From contig NZ_BAAAFZ010000008.1 in assembly GCF_039523795.1 (NCBI RefSeq), forward strand, positions 186,001 to 250,000: a stretch of DNA of 64,000 nucleotides, read 5' to 3'. This DNA is from Craurococcus roseus. GTDB taxonomy: Bacteria > Pseudomonadota > Alphaproteobacteria > Acetobacterales > Acetobacteraceae. The notes beneath the pieces are model-generated. The model did no database searches and had not been told where the DNA came from. It saw only the letters and a program-made list of their open reading frames with translations. Position numbers and translations under genes: made by a program. Shown here piece after piece: positions 9,502-18,229 of this stretch (its first letter is position 1; each line of letters starts with the position of its first letter).

Positions 9502-11556
9502 CTAACCGCGGCGGGCGACCAGGGCGCCGGCCGCGCCGAGGCGCGCCGTCCACCCGGCCCCGATGAAGTGCGTGGCGAAAGGCTCTTCCACGATGGCCGG
9601 CCCTTCGATGCTGTCGACCGGCGCCAGCGCGTCGCGGTCCCAGATCGGCAGGTCGCGCCAGCCTTCCCCGTCGAAGACGCGGCGGTGCCCTTTGAGGGCG
9701 GGGCGCGCCGCCGGGGCCGGGGGCGCGTCGTCCGGCTTCGGCAGCAGCCCGACCGCCTTGACCCGCAAGGTGACGATCTCCACGGCGCCGTCCGGCTCCG
9801 AATAGCTGAACCGTTTCTTGTGCACGGCGTGGAAGCGCGCGACCAGCGCCTCCAACCCGGCCTCGCCTGTGCAGGGCGCCCCGTCCCACGGCACAAGCAG
9901 TTCGAAGGCTTGCCCCCGATACCGCATGTCGGCCGCCGCCTCGAAGCGGCGGGGCGCCGCCTCCACGCCGTCGCTTTCCAGCGCCGCTTCCGCCGCAGCG
10001 CGCAGTTCGCCCAGCAGCGCGGTGATCTCAGCCACGCTCCCGTGCTCCGCCGGCAGCACGCGCGACCGGGCGAAGTCCCGCGCGATGTCGCCGAACAGGA
10101 TGCCGTAGGCGGAGAGCGTCCCGGGCTCGCGGGGGAAGACCACCTCGCCTATGCCCATCTCCGCCGCCACCTCCGTCGCGTGCAACCCGCCCGCGCCGCC
10201 GAAGGAGAGCAGGGCGAAATCCCGCGGGTCGAGCCCCTTCTCGAACAGCGACAGGCGCACGGCGGCGCCCAGCGCCGCGTTCGTCACCGTCAGGATGCCC
10301 TGCGCCGCCCGCTCCACCGGCAAGCCCAACGCGTCGCCGACGCGCGCCGCCACCGCCTGCCGCGCAGCCTCGATGTCCAGCCGCATGGCGCCGCCCAGGA
10401 AATACTCCGGGTCGAGGCGGTTCAGCACGAGGTTGGCGTCCGTCACGGTGGGCTCCGCGCCGCCGCGCCCGTAGGCCACCGGCCCGGGATGCGCGCCCGC
10501 GCTGCGCGGCCCGACGGTCAGGCGTCCGCCGGAGTCGACCGACGCGACGGAGCCGCCGCCGGAGCCGATGGTCCGCATCTCCACCATGGGCAGCCGCACC
10601 GGCAGGCGGTCCACTTCGCCCTGCGTGACCACGCTCACCCTCCCGTCCTGCACCACCGACACATCGAAGCTGGTGCCGCCCATGTCCACCGCGACCAGGT
10701 TCGGGCGTCCCAGCAGCCCGGCGATCCGCGCCGCGGCCAACGTCCCGCCGGAAGGGCCGGACAGCAGCAGCCGCGCCGGCTGCTCGGCCGCGACCGCCGG
10801 TCCGCACACGCCGCCGTTCGACTGCACCAGGAACACCGCCGGGTCGAACCCGCCCTCGCCCAAGCGCGACCGCAACCGGTCGAGGTAGGCGCGCACCACC
10901 GGCATCAGGAGGGCGTTGAGCACGGTGGTCGAGGAGCGCTCGTATTCGCGCAACTCCGGGCTCACCTCGCTCGACAAAGACACCGGCACGTCCGGCATCG
11001 CCTCCGCGATCAGCGCCTTGAGCCGCCGTTCGTGCGCCGGGTTGGCGTAGGCGTGCAGCAGACACACCGCGACCGCCTCCACGCGCGCCTCCCCCAACCG
11101 CTGGACGAGGGCGGGCACCGCCGCTTCGTCCAGCGGCAGTTCCGCCGTGCCGTCCGCCCGCATCCGCTCCGGCACGCCGAAGCGCAGGTCCCGCGGCACC
11201 AGCACCGGGAAGGGGTCGGGGTCGAGCTGGTACAGCTCGCGCCGGACGTGGCGGGTGATCTCCAGCACGTCCTCGAAGCCGGCCGTGGTCAACAATGCGC
11301 CGCGGGGGAGGCGCCGCTCCAGGACGGCGTTGGTGGCGATGGTGGTGCCGTGCAGCAGCAGGCCGACATCAGCCAGGGCAAAGCCGAAGCGCTCCGCGGC
11401 TTCGGCCACCCCGGCCATGAGGCCGCGCGACGGGTCATCCGCCGTGGTCGGCGTTTTCCAGGCCCGCACCGCGCCGGCACGGGAATCGAACACCTGCAAA
11501 TCGGTGAAGGTTCCACCGACATCAACCGATACGCGAACGAGCCGGGACTTGTTCAT
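9502..11556 (-). CDS. hyuA: Hydantoinase A/oxoprolinase family protein (HyuA)
   Basis: A 684-aa ATP-binding subunit of the hydantoinase/5-oxoprolinase family. The N-terminus has the ASKHA-fold phosphate loop DVGGTFTDLQVFD (residues 12-24) and LLHGTTIATNAVLERR near residue 70. The second ATPase lobe has VAVDMGGTSFDVSVV near residue 293 and FGGAGGLHATEVA near 460, all standard for HyuA. It is the first gene of the hyuA-hyuB operon; the promoter must lie in the 191-bp divergent region shared with the dioxygenase gene at 11748. The complex should hydrolyse a cyclic amide or carboxylate with ATP; which one is unknown. Confidence 0.94.
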   Translation of the reverse strand: MNKSRLVRVSVDVGGTFTDLQVFDSRAGAVRAWKTPTTADDPSRGLMAGVAEAAERFGFALADVGLLLHGTTIATNAVLERRLPRGALLTTAGFEDVLEITRHVRRELYQLDPDPFPVLVPRDLRFGVPERMRADGTAELPLDEAAVPALVQRLGEARVEAVAVCLLHAYANPAHERRLKALIAEAMPDVPVSLSSEVSPELREYERSSTTVLNALLMPVVRAYLDRLRSRLGEGGFDPAVFLVQSNGGVCGPAVAAEQPARLLLSGPSGGTLAAARIAGLLGRPNLVAVDMGGTSFDVSVVQDGRVSVVTQGEVDRLPVRLPMVEMRTIGSGGGSVASVDSGGRLTVGPRSAGAHPGPVAYGRGGAEPTVTDANLVLNRLDPEYFLGGAMRLDIEAARQAVAARVGDALGLPVERAAQGILTVTNAALGAAVRLSLFEKGLDPRDFALLSFGGAGGLHATEVAAEMGIGEVVFPREPGTLSAYGILFGDIARDFARSRVLPAEHGSVAEITALLGELRAAAEAALESDGVEAAPRRFEAAADMRYRGQAFELLVPWDGAPCTGEAGLEALVARFHAVHKKRFSYSEPDGAVEIVTLRVKAVGLLPKPDDAPPAPAARPALKGHRRVFDGEGWRDLPIWDRDALAPVDSIEGPAIVEEPFATHFIGAGWTARLGAAGALVARRG

Positions 11557-11747
11557 ACCCGGGATCGATCCTGGGAACCCAATCGCGTCGGCACGGAGCC
11601 CGCTCGCCGTATGTTTACGCTCATTCTGCTTCCCAACTGGTACGTCTGCGCATCTTCAATGCAACAGTTTCGCTTCCATTCGGCGGGTTTGGTGGCATCC
11701 TCCCCGTCGGGATCGGCTGTTGCGAACGCCCGAGGAGAGCCGACGCC

Positions 11748-12836
11748 GTGCTGATCGCCGAGACACCGTTCGGGCTGAAGGTCCGCGTCCCGGAAACCCC
11801 GGACGAGGACGCGTCCTACCCGAGCGTGGACCGCCCATCGGAGGTCGCGGCCGCTTACGAGCGCGACGGCTACGTCGTCCTGCGCGGCTTGGTGCCGCCC
11901 ACGCTCTGCGACGCCGTCCGCACCGCCTTCGACGGCGAGGTCCGCCGGTCCGGCGCGCCGATCCTGCGGCAGAAGAACATGCGCTACGAGGCCAACGCCT
12001 TCGACGCCGACGGTTTCCTCTCCAACCCGATCTTCAACGTCCAGGACTTGGAAACCCGGCGCTTCGGCCGCTTCAAGCGCGCGGCGCTCGACGTGCTGAC
12101 CCATCCGGCCGTCGCCGCGGCCACCGGCTCGGTGCTCGGCGTCCCGCGCACCAAGCTGATCCAATCCATGTTCTTCGAGGCGCCGGCCGGCACCTGGGCG
12201 CACCAGGACAGCTACTACCAGGACAGCGCCGACGGGCTCGGCGGCGGCGTCGCCGGCTGGTTCGCGCTGGAAGACGTGGACGCCGGCGCGGGGCGTTTCT
12301 ACGTCGCCTCCAGGAGCCACGTCGCCCTCCCGCCGCTGCGCAACGAGGGCGAGTTCGGGGTCGCTCTCGGCCACGACCGCTACAAGCGGGCCGTGGTCGA
12401 GGCGGTGCGGAGCGCGGGCCTCGATTGCAGCGCGCCGCATTTGCGGAAGGGCGACGTGCTGCTTTGGAGCTCCCTCTTGGTGCATGGCAGCCTGGAAGCC
12501 CTGCGCCCCGGCGTGTCGCGCGCCTCGCTCACCGCGCACTACCTCGCCGAGAGCGCGGAGATGCTCCAGTTCCACGCCCGCGTCCGCAAGCTCGACATGA
12601 CGCGGCACAACGGCATGGCAGTCGGGCTCCTGCACAACCAGGACCGCTTCCGCAACCGCGTGGTGCGGCAGGTGGCGTGGCGGGCGCCGGGCCTCTTCGG
12701 CGCCGCCCGACGGGCCGCCATCCAAGCGGTCCTCGCGGCCAACCGCCTCCGTGGCGCCGCGGCGGCAGCGCCGGCCGCGGCGGCGTCCGCCGTGCCCGGC
12801 CACGATGCGTCCCGGCCCGCCGGGCAAGGCGGTTAG
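11748..12836 (+). CDS. Phytanoyl-CoA dioxygenase family protein
   Basis: A 362-aa Fe(II)/2-oxoglutarate-dependent oxygenase. The metal triad is visible as AHQDSYYQD (His-x-Asp, near residues 146-149) and the distal His in LLWSSLLVHGSLEAL near 248; an Arg in SRASLTAHY fits the 2-oxoglutarate site. The GTG start is chosen because CGAGGAGAG lies 8-14 bp upstream. The C-terminal 50 residues are Ala-rich and low complexity. The gene is divergent from hyuA. The family hydroxylates a wide range of small molecules, and the substrate cannot be named from sequence. Confidence 0.88.
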   Translation: MLIAETPFGLKVRVPETPDEDASYPSVDRPSEVAAAYERDGYVVLRGLVPPTLCDAVRTAFDGEVRRSGAPILRQKNMRYEANAFDADGFLSNPIFNVQDLETRRFGRFKRAALDVLTHPAVAAATGSVLGVPRTKLIQSMFFEAPAGTWAHQDSYYQDSADGLGGGVAGWFALEDVDAGAGRFYVASRSHVALPPLRNEGEFGVALGHDRYKRAVVEAVRSAGLDCSAPHLRKGDVLLWSSLLVHGSLEALRPGVSRASLTAHYLAESAEMLQFHARVRKLDMTRHNGMAVGLLHNQDRFRNRVVRQVAWRAPGLFGAARRAAIQAVLAANRLRGAAAAAPAAAASAVPGHDASRPAGQGG

Positions 12837-12937
12837 CCTCCGGGCGCCCCGGACGGAGTCGCCGGGGGCGTGGCTCGCCGCCCTCCCGGCGGCGCCCGGC
12901 CGCGACCGGGAGCCGCCGGCCCCCGGCCCGCGCCGCG

Positions 12938-14302
12938 CTAGCCCCACGCCCGCGGCAGCCACAGCGCCAGTTCCGGGAACACCATCAGCAGCGTCACCGC
13001 CACGAGGTAGGCGGCGAGGAACGGCAGCACGCCCGCGAACATGTCGGTGATCGGCCCGCCGTCGCGGCGCATGCCTTGCAGCACGTACATCACCGTGCCG
13101 TCGGGCGGGCTGATCTGCGCGATCTCCACCAGCATCGTCACCACCACGCCGAACCAGATCGGATCGTAGCCGAGCGCGGTGACGATGGGGAACACCACCG
13201 GCACCGTGGTGATGATCATGGAGAAGCCCTCCATGAAGGTGCCTAGCGCGAGGTAGAGCGCCAGGATGCACGCCATGACCGCCCAGGGCGGCAGCGGCAG
13301 GTCCGCCATGAAGGCGGCCAGGGTCTGCGGCACGTTGACCGTGGTGAGCACGTAGTTCAGCAGGTAGGCCGCCAGGACGATGAGGCCGAGCAGGGCCGTG
13401 TTCCGCGCCGTCGCCTCCGCGCTCGCGTTCAGCAGCCGGAACGAGAGTTTGCCCTCGAAGGCGGCGAAGACGGCCGCGCCGACCGCTCCCAGGGCCGCCG
13501 CTTCCGTCGGCGTCGCCCAGCCGGCGTAGATCGAGCCGAGCACCAGCAGCATCAGCGCCAGGGTCGGCAGCAGGTCCGCGAGCGCCCGCAGCTTGAGGGC
13601 GAACGGCACCGGCGCCGGGCGCTCCGTGGGCCGCGCCAGCCCGTGCGCCAGGATCACCAGCACGAACAGCCCGGTGACGAGCAGCCCCGGCAGCAGCGCC
13701 GCCACGTAGAGCGCGCCCACCGAGGTTTCGGTGATGAGCCCGTAGACGATGAAGGTGATGCCCGGCGGGATGAGGTTGCCGAGCGCCCCGCCGGCCGCGA
13801 GGGAGCCAAGCACCATGCGCCGACTGTAGCCCGTGCCGGTGAAGTAGGGCAGCGCCACCGAGCCCATGGTGGCCGCCGTCGCCACCGAACTGCCGGAAAT
13901 GGCCGAGAACATAGCGCAGGAGGCGATGTTGGTGTGCAGCAGCCCGCCCGGCAGCCGGTTCAGCCAAAGGTTCAGCGCGCGGTAGAGCCGGTCGGACAAG
14001 CCGGCTCGCAGCAGGATATCGCCCATGAGCAGGAACAGGGGCACCGCGACGAGGACGAAGTTGCTCGACGGCCCCCAAAGCGTCTGCCCGGCGAAGTCCC
14101 ACCAGGGCCGGTCGGAGAACACCAGCCCGACAAGGACGCCGAGCAGCCCCAGCACCGCCGCCACGTGGACGCCGGCGCCGAAGAAGACGACGAACACCGC
14201 CGTCAAGGCGAGGATGGCCCCGACCGGCACCTCCTGCCCGCCCGCCGCCGCCACGGCGAGCGAGACGCCCAGCAGGAGCAAGAGGACGACGACGGCGATC
14301 AC
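12938..14302 (-). CDS. dctM: TRAP transporter large permease (DctM)
   Basis: A 454-aa inner-membrane protein with 11-12 hydrophobic segments. TRAP-M hallmarks include LFLLMGDILLRAGLSDRLYR near residue 85, FSAISGSSVATAATMGSVALP near 125 and GYSRRMVLGSLAAGGALGNLIPPG near 150. The frame is open further upstream, but the GTG at 14302 is the start because it overlaps the small-permease stop by 4 bp (GTGA). It forms the Na+-coupled channel of the three-gene transporter, normally for C4-dicarboxylates, 2-oxo acids or similar organic acids. The ligand here is unknown. Confidence 0.94.
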   Translation of the reverse strand: MIAVVVLLLLLGVSLAVAAAGGQEVPVGAILALTAVFVVFFGAGVHVAAVLGLLGVLVGLVFSDRPWWDFAGQTLWGPSSNFVLVAVPLFLLMGDILLRAGLSDRLYRALNLWLNRLPGGLLHTNIASCAMFSAISGSSVATAATMGSVALPYFTGTGYSRRMVLGSLAAGGALGNLIPPGITFIVYGLITETSVGALYVAALLPGLLVTGLFVLVILAHGLARPTERPAPVPFALKLRALADLLPTLALMLLVLGSIYAGWATPTEAAALGAVGAAVFAAFEGKLSFRLLNASAEATARNTALLGLIVLAAYLLNYVLTTVNVPQTLAAFMADLPLPPWAVMACILALYLALGTFMEGFSMIITTVPVVFPIVTALGYDPIWFGVVVTMLVEIAQISPPDGTVMYVLQGMRRDGGPITDMFAGVLPFLAAYLVAVTLLMVFPELALWLPRAWG

Positions 14303-14946
14303 GCCGGCCCGCGCCCTTCGGCGGCCTCGCGCGCCATCGCCGCCGCCTCCAGCGCTTCCGCTGCTTCGTCGTCCACGGTGCGCGGCCCGAGCAGCCGGTC
14401 CACCTCCGCCGGCCGCCCGACCAGCAGCAGCGACGCACCTTCCGCCGCCAGCACCAGCACGGCGAGGCAGAACGCGGCCAAGCCGAAGAACCAAACGCCC
14501 TGCGGCACCGCGAGCGGAACGCGGAGCGCGCTGTTGTCGTGGGCGTCGAACAGCAGGCTCTCGTCCACCAACGACCACGCGGCCCAGGCGCAGAAGAACG
14601 CGAAGGCGCCGAGCAGCAGCAGCGCGAGTAGGTGCAGGACGGCGCGGAGGCGCAGCGGCAGCCGGTTCACCCAAACGTCCACGCGGATGTGCGCGCCACG
14701 CGTGAGGGCGTGCGCCAGGGCCCAGGCGATGCCGCCGGCCAGCATGTAGCCCGTGACCTCGACGGTCGCGGCCGAGGACACGCCGAGGAGGTTGCGCCCC
14801 AGGACGTCGGCGGTGATGAAGAGCGCGCAGGCGATGTAGTTCCAGCCGGCCAGGTAGGCCATGCCGGCGGCCAGCGCGGACACGCCCCGGCGCAAGGCGC
14901 CCGCGAGCCGCGGCAAGGCCGGGAGGTCGGCGCCCTCCCCGCTCAC
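14299..14946 (-). CDS. dctQ: TRAP transporter small permease (DctQ)
   Basis: A 215-aa membrane protein with four hydrophobic segments, the standard topology of DctQ, followed by a polar C-terminal tail of about 45 residues. IRVDVWVNRLPLRLRAVLHLL near residue 85 is the typical amphipathic connector of the family. The GTG start overlaps the stop of the upstream receptor gene by 4 bp, and its own stop overlaps the DctM start by 4 bp. The three subunits are therefore translationally coupled in the order P-Q-M. Confidence 0.92.
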   Translation of the reverse strand: MSGEGADLPALPRLAGALRRGVSALAAGMAYLAGWNYIACALFITADVLGRNLLGVSSAATVEVTGYMLAGGIAWALAHALTRGAHIRVDVWVNRLPLRLRAVLHLLALLLLGAFAFFCAWAAWSLVDESLLFDAHDNSALRVPLAVPQGVWFFGLAAFCLAVLVLAAEGASLLLVGRPAEVDRLLGPRTVDDEAAEALEAAAMAREAAEGRGPA

Positions 14947-16040
14947 CCGCCGAAGCGCACCCGGGCGAGCGGCGCGACCGTCTGGTTGAACACCTCACCG
15001 CAGCGCGCGCCGCACCGCTTGACGAAGCCCGGCAGCACGGTCTTCTCCAGGATCTCGCGGAGCTGCGCCCGGTCGGCGTCCGTGCCGTTCACCTCCGTCA
15101 TCGGCCGCGCCGCGAGGGTGTGGATGCGGCACCCTTCCGCCTTGCCGATGGCGCAGTCGATGCCGTCCCGCGTCGCCGCGTCGCCCAGCTCCCAGAGCTT
15201 GTCCGACATCTCCTTGAAGGTGCCTTCGAGGAAGGCCCGCACCTGCGGGTCCTGCCGGTTCCACCAGTTGATGTTCACCATGTAGCCCGCGAGCGCCCAG
15301 GAGACCGGCAGGTTGGAGATGTGGGTCGTCACCTCCGGCCAGCGCGCCGCCACGCCGCTGCCGGTTCCGGTCACGGCGCAGTCCACCACGCCCCGTTCCA
15401 GCGCGCTGTAGACCTCGGGGAAGCCGATGGAGACCGGCTGCGCGCCCAGCGAGTTGACGAGGTCCACCAGGCTGTTGCCGAAGGTGCGGACCTTGCGCCC
15501 GCGCAGGTCGGCGAGCGAGGCGAAGGGCTGGCGGCAGAACACCACTTGCGCCGGGAAGGGGTAGATGATGACCAGCCGCGTCCCGAACCGCTCCAGGTCG
15601 CGGTTCACCACCGGCATCATGGCGTCGGCGATCCGCCGCGCCGTGCCGATGCCGGGCGCCAAGCCGGCGAGGTCGACGCCGTCCATGATCGGCACGTCCC
15701 CGGACAGCGTGGTCAGGGTGCTGGCGCCGATGTCGGCTTGCCCCGAGCGCACCAGCCGCACCAGCTCGGTGCCGGACAGGTTGCGTTCGGCGTGGCTCGC
15801 CACCGTTCCCTCGATGCGGCCGCCGCTCCGCTCGCGCAGCATGTCGCGCAAGTACGGCATGTCCACGCGCGTGAACTGCGGCTGCGTCGGCAGCGGCTGC
15901 GTCACCGAGACGATGGAAACCTTCGGCCCCGGCGGGAGGCTCGTCGGCATCTGCGCCGACGCGGCGCCCAACGGGAGGCCCAAGGGCAGCAATGCCGCGC
16001 ACGTCGCGGCGGCGAAACCGCGCAGCAGGGAACGAAGCAT
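14943..16040 (-). CDS. dctP: TRAP transporter substrate-binding protein (DctP)
   Basis: A 365-aa periplasmic receptor. ATG 16040 is chosen because it is followed by a clear Sec signal (LLRGFAAATCAALLPLGLPL, cleavage near ASA-Q at about residue 30) and preceded by a GAGGGGTGG RBS. Mature-chain hallmarks are GRKVRTFGNSLVDLVNSLGA near residue 178, where an Arg normally pairs with a substrate carboxylate, and VYSALERGVVDCAVTGTGSG near 205. It is the first gene of the minus-strand TRAP operon. Organic acids are the usual ligands; the exact one is unknown. Confidence 0.92.
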   Translation of the reverse strand: MLRSLLRGFAAATCAALLPLGLPLGAASAQMPTSLPPGPKVSIVSVTQPLPTQPQFTRVDMPYLRDMLRERSGGRIEGTVASHAERNLSGTELVRLVRSGQADIGASTLTTLSGDVPIMDGVDLAGLAPGIGTARRIADAMMPVVNRDLERFGTRLVIIYPFPAQVVFCRQPFASLADLRGRKVRTFGNSLVDLVNSLGAQPVSIGFPEVYSALERGVVDCAVTGTGSGVAARWPEVTTHISNLPVSWALAGYMVNINWWNRQDPQVRAFLEGTFKEMSDKLWELGDAATRDGIDCAIGKAEGCRIHTLAARPMTEVNGTDADRAQLREILEKTVLPGFVKRCGARCGEVFNQTVAPLARVRFGG

Positions 16041-16217
16041 GGAAGCCACCCCTCTCGTCACCGGGACCGTTGCGACCCAGGATGCCACGCCGCCGGCCCG
16101 CGGCCAGCCCTGCCTTTCACGGAATCGCGCGACCTGCTTGCCGCCCTGGCGAAAACGCGGACGATGCATGCCGGGACTGCCCTTTCAGAGGGCAGCAAGA
16201 GAAAAGGAGGAGCGCCC

Positions 16218-16580
16218 ATGGCGTCCCCGGCGTCCGAGCAACACCCGATCCGCATCGAACCCGAACCGCGGCGCGTGCGCGTCATGGCCGGCGGCCATGT
16301 CATCGCCGAGACCAAGCGGGCGTTGAGCCTGCGCGAAGCCTCATACCCGCCCGTGCTCTACATCCCGCGCGAGGACGCCCGGATGGACTTCCTGCGCCCA
16401 AGCGTCCACCGCACCCATTGCCCCCACAAGGGCGGTGCGTCGTACTTCAGCCTCTGCCTGCCCACCGGCCTCGAACCCGACGCGGTCTGGAGCTACGAGA
16501 ACCCCTTCCCCGCCGTGGCGGCCATAGCCGGGCACTTGGCCTTCTACCCGAACCGGGTCGACGCCATCCAAGTCGGCTGA
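16218..16580 (+). CDS. DUF427 domain-containing protein
   Basis: A 120-aa cytoplasmic protein of the DUF427 family, recognised by the RVRVMAGGHVIAETKRALSLREA, YPPVLYIPREDARMDFLRPS and HCPHKGGASYFSL blocks, the last containing the conserved Cys-Pro-His/Tyr-Lys-Gly. The biochemical function of the family is unknown. ATG 16218 has a textbook AAAAGGAGG RBS ending 7 bp upstream, which rules out longer starts. It is a single-gene unit, divergent from dctP and followed by a non-coding stretch. Confidence 0.85.
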   Translation: MASPASEQHPIRIEPEPRRVRVMAGGHVIAETKRALSLREASYPPVLYIPREDARMDFLRPSVHRTHCPHKGGASYFSLCLPTGLEPDAVWSYENPFPAVAAIAGHLAFYPNRVDAIQVG

Positions 16581-16968
16581 ATCCGACGCCGGGAACGCTG
16601 GCGTGGTCGCAACGGACGAGGCACGCCCGGCGCGGGCCGTGCCGCTTGTCCGGCAAGGCCGTGGCGCGATTGCGAAGGGCGACCGGCCGCCGCAACCCGG
16701 CTCGGCCAGCGGTGGGACGGGTGGCGCCGGAGGCGTAGAGGAGCCTGCTCCGGCGGGTGCGGACACGGCCGGGGGCGCGGCGAAGGGCGCGGCGGTCGGT
16801 TCCGCCTGCTGCCTCATCGGCAACCGCGTGGCTTCTTCGGACAAAAGCCGTGTTCTGCGTTCAGGCGCCGCGTAAGCGCCGGGCGCGGAGACGGCACTTG
16901 ATTATAGGAATATATGCAGGCAACTTGCCCTCTGTCCAGGGTGTCTGCGATGGCTTGCTGATGCGCGA
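16581..16968. other. Non-coding stretch between convergent genes
   Basis: 388 bp lie between the DUF427 gene and the end of the deacetylase-like gene. Short open frames are present, but they have no RBS, are Gly/Ala/Pro-rich and match no family I recognise. A conspicuously AT-rich patch (TTGATTATAGGAATATATG, 16898-16916) sits near the right side. Its hexamers are too close together for a sigma-70 promoter, and I assign it no function. No clear terminator with a T-run is visible. Confidence 0.5.
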
Positions 16969-17901
16969 TCAGCCGCGCATCAGCACGCGGACGTGCGCCG
17001 CGGCGCTGCTCGCCAGCGCGTCCAGGTCGTAGCCGCCTTCTAGCAGGCTCACCACGCGCCCGTCGCAGTGACGTTCCGCCACCTCGCAGATGCGCTCCGT
17101 CAGCCAAGCGTAGTCGGCTTCCACGGCGTTGAGCTGCGCGAGCGGGTCGGCCGCGTGGGCGTCGAAGCCGGCCGATACCACGACCAGTTCCGGCGCGAAG
17201 GCCCGGAGCGCCGGGAGGAGCATGGTTTCCCAGCACGCGCGGAACGCCGCGCCGCTGGCGCCGGGCGGAAGGATGGCGTTGCAGACGTTGCCCGCCGCGC
17301 CGCGCTCCTTCGGGTGCCCGGTGCCGGGATAGAGAGGCCATTGGTGGCTGGAGGCGTAGAACAGCGTCGGGTCGTCCTCCATGCAGGCCTGGGTGCCGTT
17401 GCCGTGGTGGACGTCGAAGTCGAGGATCGCCACGCGGCCGACGCCGTGCGCCTTCTGGGCGTGGCGGGCGGCGACCACGGCGTTGGCGAAGAAGCAGAAG
17501 CCCATGGGCCGCGACGGTTCGGCGTGGTGGCCGGGCGGGCGGGTGGCGCAGAAGGCCCGCCGCGCCGTCCCGCCGCACACCGCGTCCACCGCGGCCACGG
17601 CCGCGCCGGCCGCGCGCTGGGCCGCTTCGGCGGTGGCGTGGTTCATCGCGGTGTCGCCGTCGATCTGCACGCGCTCGCCCGCCGCGGGGCGGATGCCGAG
17701 GATCGCGGAAACGTAGTCGGGCGGGTGCGCCAGGGCGAGCTGCTCCGGCGTGGCGAGCGGCGCTTCGGCGCGGCGGAGGCCGGCGAACTCTTCCGCTTCC
17801 AGGGCGCGCAGCACGTGGCGCAGCCGGTCCGGGCATTCCGGGTGGTACTCGCCCGCGTCGTGCTCCAGGCAGGCCGAGTGGGTCAGCAAGAGCGTGGTCA
17901 C
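16969..17901 (-). CDS. Histone deacetylase family protein (acetylpolyamine amidohydrolase-like)
   Basis: A 310-aa zinc amidohydrolase of the arginase/deacetylase fold. It has HSACLEHDAGEYHPECPDRL near residue 8, the active-site RPPGHHAEPSRPMGFCFFAN near 134 (paired His), the metal-binding DFDVHHGNGTQ near 168 and the second metal Asp in SAGFDAHAADPLA near 246; LLEGGYDL is near 291. Bacterial members deacetylate polyamines, acetoin-related compounds or lysines. The GTG start is chosen for its GGAGGAGG RBS and its 4-bp overlap with the tusA-like stop. The gene runs second in a two-gene minus-strand unit. Confidence 0.9.
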   Translation of the reverse strand: MTTLLLTHSACLEHDAGEYHPECPDRLRHVLRALEAEEFAGLRRAEAPLATPEQLALAHPPDYVSAILGIRPAAGERVQIDGDTAMNHATAEAAQRAAGAAVAAVDAVCGGTARRAFCATRPPGHHAEPSRPMGFCFFANAVVAARHAQKAHGVGRVAILDFDVHHGNGTQACMEDDPTLFYASSHQWPLYPGTGHPKERGAAGNVCNAILPPGASGAAFRACWETMLLPALRAFAPELVVVSAGFDAHAADPLAQLNAVEADYAWLTERICEVAERHCDGRVVSLLEGGYDLDALASSAAAHVRVLMRG

Positions 17902-18152
17902 GGCGCGCCCCTCCTCCGCAGCACGAAGCGGAACACCTCGCCCTCGGCTGTGGAGGACAGGAGTTCGTGCCCGGTCTCCCGGCTGAAGGCGGCGAAGTCC
18001 TTCACCGCGGCGGGATCGGTCGCCAGCACCGCGAGGGTGGCGCCGGGCGCCATGCCGCGCAGTGCCTTGTTGGCCCTCAGCACGGGCAAAGGGCAGGACA
18101 GGCCCTGCACGTCGAGGGTGGCCGAGGTTGTGGTCGTGGCGTCCGCCGTCAT
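17898..18152 (-). CDS. TusA-family sulfurtransferase (sulfur carrier)
   Basis: An 84-aa protein with the TusA signature LSCPLPVLRANKAL near residues 18-31; the Cys of the CPxP-type motif carries a persulfide. The fold continues through GATLAVLATDPAAVKDFAAF. TusA proteins relay sulfur for tRNA thiolation, molybdenum cofactor or other thio-cofactors, and paralogues serve sulfur oxidation. Its stop overlaps the start of the deacetylase-like gene by 4 bp, so the two are co-translated. The functional link between them is not obvious. Notably the tRNA thiolase gene mnmA is in the same window at the far right end. Confidence 0.87.
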   Translation of the reverse strand: MTADATTTTSATLDVQGLSCPLPVLRANKALRGMAPGATLAVLATDPAAVKDFAAFSRETGHELLSSTAEGEVFRFVLRRRGAP

Positions 18153-18229
18153 GCCGGGGAATGCAGCACCCGCGAGCGTGCGCGGCAAGGCTTGCGGCGC
18201 GGGCCGTGCTTGCGCCACCTTCGGCGCGC

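Noticed and set aside
16603..16875. A 90-codon frame in the gap after the DUF427 gene.
   Set aside because: Gly/Ala/Pro-rich with no RBS, motif or signal.
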